Origin: a bacterium
Lineage (GTDB): Bacteria > Bacillota_I > Bacilli_A > RF39 > UBA660
Direction of reading: 5' to 3'
NCBI GenBank assembly: GCA_004563275.1
Contig: SFSZ01000019.1
Span: 1 to 17,814 of the forward strand
Length of the DNA: 17,814 nt
The notes under the pieces were generated by a model that saw only the letters and a list, made by a program, of their open reading frames with translations, did not search any database and was not told the DNA's origin. Position numbers and translations under genes: made by a program. Of this stretch, positions 1 through 5,568 are shown in pieces (within the stretch, counting starts at the first letter, position 1; the number at the start of each line of letters is the position of its first letter).

Positions 1-3
1 ATT

Positions 4-43
4 ACACGAAAAAAATTAAAAAAACGCATATTTTCGTGTTTTT
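4..43 (+). terminator. Possible terminator of an upstream gene
   Basis: ACACGAAAA at 4-12 pairs with TTTTCGTGT at 31-39 around an 18-nt A-rich loop, and a short T run follows. It sits at the window edge just before a promoter, as expected for the end of an upstream unit. The long loop and short T tract keep confidence modest. Confidence 0.4.
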
Positions 44-48
44 AGTCG

Positions 49-57
49 TGGTATAAT
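49..57 (+). promoter_or_regulatory. Extended -10 promoter of a small orphan transcript
   Basis: TG at 49-50, one base, then a perfect TATAAT at 52-57 form an extended -10. No good -35 lies 17 bp upstream. The predicted start is near position 64, only about 40 nt before a strong terminator stem. Confidence 0.5.
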
Positions 58-63
58 ATTAAT

Positions 64-126
64 ATAAATTTAGTGTTGACAAAACTTAGATAGTCAATTC
101 ATAGAGCAGAAAAATGCTCTTTTTTT
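64..126 (+). ncRNA. Candidate ~60-nt small RNA
   Basis: The interval from the predicted start of the 49-57 promoter to the terminator T run at 121-126 contains no credible reading frame. It can fold into two hairpins: TTGAC (76-80) with GTCAA (93-97), and the terminator stem AGAGCA (103-108) with TGCTCT (115-120). A complete promoter-hairpin-terminator unit with no gene suggests a short non-coding RNA. It could instead be an attenuator left behind by a lost downstream gene. No known RNA family was recognised. Confidence 0.3.
103..126 (+). terminator. Rho-independent terminator
   Basis: Perfect 6-bp stem AGAGCA (103-108) / TGCTCT (115-120), loop GAAAAA, then six T at 121-126. It ends the short transcript that starts near 64. 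Confidence 0.7.
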
Positions 127-486
127 ATTGGTGTAGTGATAAAAAGTACTGATGGAAATGAAACGGAAATTAATTGGAAATTGAGTGGTAGTGAGTAATA
201 GAAGTGATTTTTCTAAAAAAACAACATAAAATATTTTAGAATAAAAAATGCAAAAATATATTTTTAAAAAAATTGCAAAGTCTTATAAAACCTAGGAAAA
301 CGCTATTTTAATTCAGAAATTAATCGGAAATCACTCGAATAGTGATTCTGGGTATAGGTCTTTGCAAAGACTTGTGATATACTGAAAATGTCAACGAGGG
401 ACAGTTCATATAAGGTACGAATATCACACCATAAATAAATTAATCCTTAATGATTGTTTTTTTTTATACTTAAAAGCTTTAGAAAA
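127..486. other. Gene-poor AT-rich stretch with possible decayed remnants
   Basis: No complete gene is visible. A start-less frame at 127-195 encodes a tail resembling real protein (it ends in EINWKLSGSE before TAA), so it may be a gene remnant. Part of it, GAAATTAATTGGAAAT at 166-181, recurs with one mismatch at 316-331. A 14-bp perfect palindrome sits at 358-371, followed by an extended -10. A nine-T run at 457-465 follows a weak AT hairpin. The stretch reads like a degraded intergenic or accessory scar; no element could be named. Confidence 0.4.
352..383 (+). promoter_or_regulatory. Palindrome overlapping an extended -10
   Basis: GTCTTTGCAAAGAC at 358-371 is a perfect palindrome flanked by GTATA (352-356) and TATAC (378-382), which are also complementary. 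The right flank is part of TGaTATACT (375-383), an extended -10 element. The geometry fits a promoter under a dimeric repressor, with a predicted transcript from about 390 to the T run at 457-465. No -35 is evident and no gene follows, so function is uncertain. Confidence 0.3.
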
Positions 487-515
487 TTGACAATTTATAA
501 ATATATAAGTATTAT
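487..515 (+). promoter_or_regulatory. Sigma-A promoter of the broken DUF3592-like gene
   Basis: TTGACA at 487-492 matches the -35 consensus and TATTAT at 510-515 is a good -10, separated by exactly 17 bp. The predicted start is near 522, about 20 nt upstream of the first reading frame at 541. It is the best -35/-10 pair in this part of the window, yet it serves a disrupted gene. Confidence 0.7.
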
Positions 516-540
516 TTAAATAGTATAGAAGTGAATTTGT

Positions 541-919
541 ATGTACGATATTAATACAAAAAATGTAAAAAAAGAAAGAAATATTTTTTATATATTTTCT
601 AGTTGGAATTATAATGCTTATTATAATGGGATGGGTATATATATCATCAGTTAAAAAAGCTAAAATCCTAGATTCGACTGTAACATCTACAAATGTTGAA
701 GTTAAATCTTATATTAGTGATGAAGGTAATACTATATATTCACTAGTTTATACATATGAAGTAAATGGGCAAACTTATAAATGTGAACCTACTTCTTCAT
801 CAAGTATATATCCAAGTAATGATAATAAAACAGTTTATTATGATTCAAAAAATCCATCAAATTGTATGACCAAATATTCTAAATATGGCAATACTATTTT
901 GTTTATGTTGATTCAGTAA
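541..919 (+). pseudogene. Frameshifted DUF3592-like membrane protein
   Basis: The likely start is ATG 541, six bases after a weak GAAGTGA ribosome site (528-534). Its frame (MYDINTKNVKKE...) continues sensibly only if one base is lost around the A-rich run at 566-580. The frame open from 569 to 919 then gives a transmembrane segment (FLVGIIMLIIMGWVYI, from about 596) and an extracytoplasmic stretch with YTYEVNGQTY, VYYDSKNPSNC and MTKYSKYGNTILF. These are hallmarks of DUF3592-like small membrane proteins, which usually have a second membrane helix where this frame hits a stop at 917-919. A minimal alternative is a short protein starting at ATG 614, but that start has no ribosome site and falls inside the helix. 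I favour a decayed gene. Function of the family is unknown. Confidence 0.6.
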
Positions 920-1164
920 CAGGAAAAACATTTTCAAATTATACTGAAAAAATCCTAGCTTCTAAAATTAGTGAAACACAAGCTGAAGAAATCGGTCTGA
1001 AATATTTTAGTTTAAATCGTAGTGAGTGCAAAATAGTTGAAGCATATTATGATTATAATAATGGAAAGATGAGATATACATTTAATGCCCAATGTAAAGG
1101 TAAATATTATTCATTAAATATAGATCCAACAACTGGTGCAACCTCAAATCCAATTACCTGGTAA
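883..1164 (+). pseudogene. Start-less C-terminal PepSY-like fragment
   Basis: A 93-residue frame opens after TAA 880-882 and ends at TAA 1162-1164, with no ATG, GTG or TTG near its beginning. It contains YVDSVTGKTF near the start, like the end of one PepSY repeat. It then has a full PepSY-like unit: KISETQAEEIGLKYF, a central ...YYDYNNGKMRYTF... and the characteristic YYSLNIDPTTGAT before the stop. PepSY proteins are secreted or membrane proteins often linked to peptidase inhibition. It overlaps the end of the DUF3592-like frame in a different register, so a deletion or indel appears to have joined two genes or broken one. A terminator hairpin follows directly. Confidence 0.6.
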
Positions 1165-1194
1165 AATAAGCAATTAAACTTGCTTATTTTTTTT
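1165..1194 (+). terminator. Rho-independent terminator
   Basis: AATAAGCAA (1165-1173) pairs perfectly with TTGCTTATT (1180-1188) around loop TTAAAC, and the T tract runs to 1194. It starts right after the stop of the PepSY-like fragment, showing that this fragment was once the end of a transcribed gene. Confidence 0.85.
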
Positions 1195-1217
1195 ACATAA
1201 ATGCAACTAAAATTTGC

Positions 1218-1245
1218 TTTACTTTTTGTTCCAATATGATAAAAT
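1218..1245 (+). promoter_or_regulatory. Promoter of the propeller-protein gene
   Basis: TTTACT (1218-1223), a 16-bp spacer and TAAAAT (1240-1245) preceded by TG at 1237-1238 give an extended -10 promoter. The predicted start near 1252 leaves a short leader with the GAGGTA ribosome site before ATG 1268. Confidence 0.55.
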
Positions 1246-1267
1246 ACTATCGAAGTTGAGGTAGCAT

Positions 1268-2350
1268 ATGAAAGATAAAAAAGAAAGGATAAAAAAAACT
1301 CATATATTTGTATTACTATTTTTATTAATACTAATTCCTCTTGTATTATATTTGATCACATCACTTGATAATAAAAGTACTAGATATCGTTTAAATATAA
1401 TCTCATCTTATGGAGATAAAGAAGCATATCATCCAAAAGTAATCGCTTTTAAAGAAAAGTGGAATGGATATAAATATTGGATGAGTTTTACTCCTTATCC
1501 TAAAGGAAAATCCGCTAAAGAAAATCCCCATATCGTTGCAAGTAATGATTTAATAAATTGGGAAGTGCCAAAAGGTTTAAAGAACCCTTTAGATGAAGTA
1601 GATAATATTCCTAAAAAAAGATACAATTCAGATTCTCATATCGTATATAATCCTGACACTAAGATACTATCTTGTTATTGGCGCCAAGTAGATCATAATA
1701 AAGTAATTATTTATAAAAGAGATACTAAAGATGGCATTCATTGGCGTAAAAAAGAGACTGTTATAATCTCAACCGATCGTCATAAAAAAGATTATATTAG
1801 TCCCGCTATTATTTATGATGAAGGAATTTATAAAATTTGGTATGTCGATGTTAATTATAAAGTAAAATATGCTACCAGTGAAGATGGTCTAAATTGGGTA
1901 GATCAAAAAGAAGTAAATATTACTTACAAAGAAAATCTAAACACATGGCATCTAGATATTATTAAAACTGATAAAGGTTATGAAATGTTAGTCGTAGCTT
2001 TTGATAAGTGGAAAAATTTAAATAAGATGAAATTGTATTACACATATTCTCTAAATGAAACGGATTTTGTTGAAACTAAAGTTGTCCTAAAACCTGAAAC
2101 TAGAATGAATAAATGGGATAATTCAGGAATTTACCGTAGTAGTTTTATTTATGAAAATGGTAAATATTATGTTTTTTTCGGAGCCCAAAGTAAAAGAAAG
2201 CATCGTGGCACTGGTTTACTTGAAGGAAAAGATTTATTTAATTTAAATAGTATTAACCCTAAAAAATATAAGAAATACAACAAACAACATAACAATTCAA
2301 TTACTAAACATCAAATCAAAACATGCCCACCAATTAAATTTGCTAACTAA
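1268..2350 (+). CDS. Membrane-anchored five-bladed beta-propeller, glycosidase-like
   Basis: A 360-residue protein with a Lys-rich cytoplasmic N terminus and one hydrophobic segment (about residues 12-31), so the bulk lies outside the membrane. The body shows five recurring blade-start elements: YHPKVIAF (from 54), SDSHIVY (121), SPAIIY (178), TWHLDII (226) and YRSSFIY (289). Each is followed by a strand ending in aromatic residues, and two turns carry the form SxDxxNW or DGxxW. This architecture is typical of the GH43/GH32/GH62-like five-bladed propeller fold. A role in binding or trimming surface polysaccharide is inferred. The first blade has His-Pro where active GH43 enzymes often have Asp-Pro, so catalysis is not assured. 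GAGGT precedes ATG 1268. The C-terminal ~35 residues are Lys/Asn-rich. It has its own promoter; no terminator is seen before the next gene. Confidence 0.65.
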   Translation: MKDKKERIKKTHIFVLLFLLILIPLVLYLITSLDNKSTRYRLNIISSYGDKEAYHPKVIAFKEKWNGYKYWMSFTPYPKGKSAKENPHIVASNDLINWEVPKGLKNPLDEVDNIPKKRYNSDSHIVYNPDTKILSCYWRQVDHNKVIIYKRDTKDGIHWRKKETVIISTDRHKKDYISPAIIYDEGIYKIWYVDVNYKVKYATSEDGLNWVDQKEVNITYKENLNTWHLDIIKTDKGYEMLVVAFDKWKNLNKMKLYYTYSLNETDFVETKVVLKPETRMNKWDNSGIYRSSFIYENGKYYVFFGAQSKRKHRGTGLLEGKDLFNLNSINPKKYKKYNKQHNNSITKHQIKTCPPIKFAN

Positions 2351-2368
2351 AATTTATTATGATATAAT
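2340..2368 (+). promoter_or_regulatory. Promoter of the secreted tail-anchored protein
   Basis: TTGCTA (2340-2345), 17-bp spacer and a perfect TATAAT (2363-2368) with TG at 2360-2361. The -35 lies within the last codons of the propeller gene. Confidence 0.65.
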
Positions 2369-2391
2369 TACAATAGAAGAGGAGAGTTTAT

Positions 2392-3075
2392 ATGAAACAT
2401 TTAAAAAGATTATTATTAATTGCTTTATTATTGCCAATTACAGTATTTGCTCAAAATTATGAAATTAAAGAGGTAAATACACATATTACTATGCCTGATG
2501 ATTGGTATGTTTTTACTAAAGAAAATCTTAAAGACAATGACAAATTAAAAGAAATTAATATTACTGAAGAATACATGAAAAATTTCTTTACAACGAATAG
2601 AGCATATCTTGATGCTATGCCTAAAACATTTGCTTATGAATTTGTCTTAAGAACTAAGGACGTTGAAAAAATGAATAATTTATCTAATTACACTGATGAT
2701 GAAGTAAAAGAAGTAGCTAAAGAAATTGGTAAAAGAGTTTATTCAAGTACCAACGATATTTACAAAACTAATTATAAATATGTTGAATCTTATTATTATG
2801 ATAGTACTAACAAAATGTATATTGCTTCTTATTACACAGTAGTAAATCGTTTAGGTTATACATTTACTGCGCAAAAAAGTGCAAACTTCACAGATACAGA
2901 AAAAAAACAAATCCGTGATATAATAAAATCAGTAAGTTATGATATTAAACCAGAATATAAAGAAGAAGAAAAAACATCATTTAACTTTAATAATATTTTA
3001 ATATATGCAGCTATCGGTGGTGGTGGTTTAGCATCATACATAGCATCTAAAAAGAAAAAGAATCAAGCTAATTAG
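2392..3075 (+). CDS. Secreted protein with C-terminal membrane anchor, function unknown
   Basis: A 227-residue protein starting at ATG 2392 behind a strong GAGGAGAG ribosome site. A Sec signal peptide is clear: MKHLKR, a leucine-rich core, and a likely cleavage VFA|QN after residue 20. The extracytoplasmic part (about 21-195) is mixed alpha/beta with an opening pattern (ITMPDDWYVFTKEN) seen in secreted proteins with a PsbP/DUF1795-like fold, a comparison I hold only loosely. Near the C terminus a hydrophobic, glycine-rich helix (NILIYAAIGGGGLASYIA) is followed by KKKK, giving a type I topology with a short positive cytoplasmic tail. No sortase motif is present. It lies among other envelope genes and has its own promoter and terminator. 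Confidence 0.65.
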   Translation: MKHLKRLLLIALLLPITVFAQNYEIKEVNTHITMPDDWYVFTKENLKDNDKLKEINITEEYMKNFFTTNRAYLDAMPKTFAYEFVLRTKDVEKMNNLSNYTDDEVKEVAKEIGKRVYSSTNDIYKTNYKYVESYYYDSTNKMYIASYYTVVNRLGYTFTAQKSANFTDTEKKQIRDIIKSVSYDIKPEYKEEEKTSFNFNNILIYAAIGGGGLASYIASKKKKNQAN

Positions 3076-3086
3076 CTTGTTTTTTT
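3064..3086 (+). terminator. Terminator overlapping the stop codon
   Basis: CAAGCTAATTAGCTTG (3064-3079) is a perfect palindrome followed by seven T (3080-3086). The gene's TAG stop (3073-3075) lies within the hairpin. Confidence 0.8.
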
Positions 3087-3118
3087 ATAACAAAAATTGA
3101 CCATTTAAGTATCCTTAG

Positions 3119-3147
3119 TTGTTTTAATTAAATTCTTATGATACTAT
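3119..3147 (+). promoter_or_regulatory. Promoter of the lipoprotein gene
   Basis: TTGTTT (3119-3124), 17-bp spacer and TACTAT (3142-3147) with TG at 3139-3140. The GGTGA ribosome site follows just before ATG 3163. Confidence 0.5.
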
Positions 3148-3162
3148 TTAAGTGGTGAAACG

Positions 3163-3570
3163 ATGAAAAAATATCTAATGATAATTTTATTAATTTGTAT
3201 ATTTATCTTAACAGGTTGTTCCAATACTAAATTTAATATAACTAACACTGTCGAGTATAACTATATGAAACAAAATAGTGAACATATTACTGACTTTATT
3301 GTTAAGTATGATGGTTTTTCAGTGGAAGGACCTAAGTGTTATAAAATAGATAATGATAAATTATTTGACACATTAAATAAAGTAAAAACTATCAAGAAAA
3401 CTAATGAACAAGTATCTGATGGAGATATGTATTACATTATTAAATTCGATGATGATACAACTAAAACCTTTAAATTTGAATCAGATATCTTAGTATATAA
3501 TGAAGACAGATATGAAGTAGAATTACCTATATTAGTTTTAACCACCGACATCGAAGTACCATGTGAATAA
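3163..3570 (+). CDS. Small lipoprotein, function unknown
   Basis: A 135-residue protein with a lipoprotein signal peptide: MKK, a hydrophobic core and lipobox LTGC with the lipidated cysteine at position 19, so the mature protein should be tethered to the outer face of the membrane. The mature part is acidic and Lys/Asp-rich with probable beta strands (MYYIIKFDDDTTKTFKF). Two further cysteines, at PKCYK and the C-terminal VPCE, could form a disulfide. I do not recognise a family. GGTGA lies before ATG 3163. No terminator follows, so read-through into the CotD-like gene 58 bases downstream is possible. Confidence 0.7.
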   Translation: MKKYLMIILLICIFILTGCSNTKFNITNTVEYNYMKQNSEHITDFIVKYDGFSVEGPKCYKIDNDKLFDTLNKVKTIKKTNEQVSDGDMYYIIKFDDDTTKTFKFESDILVYNEDRYEVELPILVLTTDIEVPCE

Positions 3571-3578
3571 AAGCCTAA

Positions 3579-3605
3579 ACATCTATTAAATTTTTACATA
3601 AACTA
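3579..3605 (+). promoter_or_regulatory. Candidate sigma-K-type sporulation promoter
   Basis: CATAaacTA at 3597-3605 matches the mother-cell sigma-K -10 consensus CATANNNTA, and AC at 3579-3580 lies 16 bp upstream, as in the AC-N16/17-CATANNNTA consensus. The predicted start is near 3612, putting the ribosome site at the very 5' end of the message. In AT-rich DNA a chance match is possible, but the downstream product being coat-like raises its plausibility. Confidence 0.4.
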
Positions 3606-3628
3606 CACTAGAAAGGAAAGTGTATAAA

Positions 3629-3877
3629 ATGTTTAAATCAAATAGATGCTGTGATATGCAAAATGATACTATGAAAATGGAGTGTCCACCAGTTTATGAA
3701 TGCCCATGTGAAAAAGTATGTCATCGAGAAATTAATCATCAAATTGAGCATATTCAACCAGTTCATACTAGAATAATCAATCATCACATTTATCATCATT
3801 ATTACACACCATGCTTTACTAGTTGTGAAGAAAACGAAGTGTGTCATGTTTATGACCAAAATCCTTGTGGTAAATAA
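3629..3877 (+). CDS. Cys/His-rich CotD-like spore coat candidate
   Basis: An 82-residue protein with ten cysteines (7, 8, 19, 25, 27, 31, 62, 66, 72, 80) and nine histidines, including an INHHIYHHYY core. Its order resembles the CotD family of inner spore-coat proteins: Cys-rich ends around a His-rich centre with VHTRIINHH. CotD proteins are made in the mother cell late in sporulation and become cross-linked in the coat. I chose ATG 3629 because AAAGGA (3612-3617) is 11 bases upstream; an in-frame GTG at 3620 would abut that site. A sigma-K-like promoter lies just upstream. Alternatives are a metal-binding protein or a coat-like protein in a lineage that no longer sporulates. No strong terminator follows, only AATTTTT/AAAAATT arms. 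Confidence 0.6.
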   Translation: MFKSNRCCDMQNDTMKMECPPVYECPCEKVCHREINHQIEHIQPVHTRIINHHIYHHYYTPCFTSCEENEVCHVYDQNPCGK

Positions 3878-3965
3878 TTTTTGTAAAATAAATGTATAAA
3901 AATTGACAAAACTATGTTTAAATATTTTAGCCTATAGTATATTATTATTGTAGGAGAGTGATACA

Positions 3966-4163
3966 ATGATTTATCCATCAATAGATAAAATATTAAACTA
4001 TGTTGATTCTAAGTATAAATTAGTTCATATTATTGCTAAAAGAGCAGAGCAAATGAAAGAAACTAATCATTACCAACTTCCTGAACGAGAATATAAAAAC
4101 AAAAAGGAATTAGGTAGAGCACTTGAAGAATTGGAAAAAGGGTTAATTAAATATAATAATTAA
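3966..4163 (+). CDS. rpoZ: RNA polymerase omega subunit
   Basis: A 65-residue protein carrying the full omega signature: MIYPSIDKILNYVDSKYKLV at the N terminus, then the IIAKRAEQM helix and KKELGRALEELEKGLI at the end. Omega binds the beta' subunit and aids assembly of the polymerase core. The length is close to the Bacillus protein. AGGAG lies about ten bases before ATG 3966. Upstream there is a TTGACA at 3903-3908, but its spacing to the TATAGT/TATATT candidates at 3933-3943 is too long, so the promoter is not settled. The usual Firmicute neighbours gmk, coaBC and priA are not beside it here. Confidence 0.93.
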   Translation: MIYPSIDKILNYVDSKYKLVHIIAKRAEQMKETNHYQLPEREYKNKKELGRALEELEKGLIKYNN

Positions 4164-4188
4164 GTCTTTTTTTATATAAGGAGGAGCT

Positions 4189-5496
4189 ATGGATAAAGTA
4201 AGATTTTATGAACCAATCCCAGAAAGATATGTAAGATATATTAATAACTTAATACCTCAAAATGAAAGTAGCAGTTTAGCAAATAATATAATTGCTACTA
4301 AATGTTTAGAATTAGCTAAAGACTTTGAAATCTTAGGTTTTAATGAAAGATTACTATATTTTTTATTTTATAGAGTAGTTTATAGTTATTATGATTTACC
4401 TAAAATATCATATGAAGAAGCATATAATGCTATCGAAGAAGCAATTTGTACAGAAGAATTTGCTAAAAGAATAAAATCTTATAATCCTCAAAGTGATTTC
4501 TTTATCGTATTTAAAAGATTATATGATGATATCGATGAATTAGAAACCTTACTTTATGAAGGTAAAAAATATTTAGCTTTAAAGAAATATCGCGATATCC
4601 TAATTAGAATTAGTGAAGATGCCGTAGATCAAACTATGAGTGATAAAGAACTATCTGAAGAATTAAATAAGCGTCTGCCAATACCTTATAATAATCTTAA
4701 AAACTATCGTCGTAGAATGGCTAATAAAACCTTTAATGCTTTTAAATATCCGAAAGAACATCCCTCATCAGTTGTTAAAGTTCCCGGTTATTCATTAGGG
4801 TGTCATATACTTCAGAACTATCTTATTGATTTAATGCAAAAATATTATCAACAAACAGGCTATTACTATCATCCAATTGATGGTAATTTAGAATACTTTG
4901 TTTTAAGCCATATATCTGTAATAACATATCGTTATGATGATACATTTACTCCTTATTTTCAAGTCGGAAATAAAGAATTAACCTTTAAAGATTATGGTTT
5001 CTGGGCTATTTGCTTATCACCAGACTTTAAACCAGAAAAAATAAAACAAAACATTAATCCTGCCTTTAAAGATAATCATTATGGTGATTTAATAATTGCT
5101 CCATATGAATATATGGAAGAAGCTTTAATAAAATATGCCAATGGTAATAATTATGATGGTATGACTGATAGTTTATTTGCTAGAGAATTATTAACATCAA
5201 TTGGTATGCCAGATGATACTCCAATAACTGATAAACTAAAAACAAATGGTAAAATGTTTTATAAAGATTTTAGTAAAGTAGATGAAATAGAAGTAAAAGA
5301 CTTATCTCTTTACCCAACTTTAGAAAGACTTCAAAGTGAAAAATCACTTGAAGAAAGAAATAAATATATCAAAGGCTTACTTGCTAAATATAAAGGAGAT
5401 CAAACTAGAGTTAAAAGAAAAGAGCAAGAACTAAAACAAGAGATATCTCAAAAGAAATTTAAACGTAAAAAAGCAAGTGATACATATCGTGATTAA
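4189..5496 (+). CDS. Cytoplasmic protein of unknown function, 435 residues
   Basis: I do not recognise this protein. It starts at ATG 4189 with a textbook AAGGAGG (4178-4184) five bases upstream. It has no signal peptide or membrane segment. The first ~170 residues look helical, with acidic and Lys-rich heptads (ELETLLYEGKKYLALKKY). The middle (about 195-300) is tyrosine-rich and probably the folded core, with VPGYSLGCHILQNYL, YYYHPIDGNLEYFVLSH and YGFWAICLSPDF. The last ~60 residues are a highly charged helix ending in a basic Lys/Arg cluster, which could bind nucleic acid or the ribosome. It sits 25 bases after rpoZ with only a weak AT hairpin between, so it may be co-transcribed. Its place between rpoZ and polA suggests a housekeeping role, but that is inference. 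Confidence 0.75.
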   Translation: MDKVRFYEPIPERYVRYINNLIPQNESSSLANNIIATKCLELAKDFEILGFNERLLYFLFYRVVYSYYDLPKISYEEAYNAIEEAICTEEFAKRIKSYNPQSDFFIVFKRLYDDIDELETLLYEGKKYLALKKYRDILIRISEDAVDQTMSDKELSEELNKRLPIPYNNLKNYRRRMANKTFNAFKYPKEHPSSVVKVPGYSLGCHILQNYLIDLMQKYYQQTGYYYHPIDGNLEYFVLSHISVITYRYDDTFTPYFQVGNKELTFKDYGFWAICLSPDFKPEKIKQNINPAFKDNHYGDLIIAPYEYMEEALIKYANGNNYDGMTDSLFARELLTSIGMPDDTPITDKLKTNGKMFYKDFSKVDEIEVKDLSLYPTLERLQSEKSLEERNKYIKGLLAKYKGDQTRVKRKEQELKQEISQKKFKRKKASDTYRD

Positions 5497-5524
5497 TCTA
5501 GTACAAAAGTACTAGATTTTCTTT
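5495..5524 (+). terminator. Rho-independent terminator
   Basis: AATCTAGTAC (5495-5504) pairs with GTACTAGATT (5509-5518) around an AAAA loop, followed by a broken T tract (TTTTCTTT). It begins at the stop codon of the 435-residue gene. Confidence 0.8.
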
Positions 5525-5550
5525 ATAAAAAAATCAAAATATATTATAAT
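5522..5550 (+). promoter_or_regulatory. Promoter of polA-mutM
   Basis: TTTATA (5522-5527), 17-bp spacer and TATAAT (5545-5550). It starts right after the preceding terminator stem and leads to AAGAGG at 5555-5560. Confidence 0.6.
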
Positions 5551-5568
5551 ATTTAAGAGGTGTTTAAA

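Noticed and set aside
320..409. 29-codon minus-strand frame starting MNCPSLTF
   Set aside because: No ribosome site or promoter on that strand, no recognisable motif, and it crosses the palindrome; probably chance.
388..438. Short plus-strand frame MSTRDSSYKVRISHHK
   Set aside because: It has no ribosome site and the predicted transcript start (about 390) falls at or after its ATG.
3620..3631. GTG start upstream of ATG 3629 for the CotD-like gene
   Set aside because: It directly abuts the AAAGGA ribosome site, leaving no spacing.
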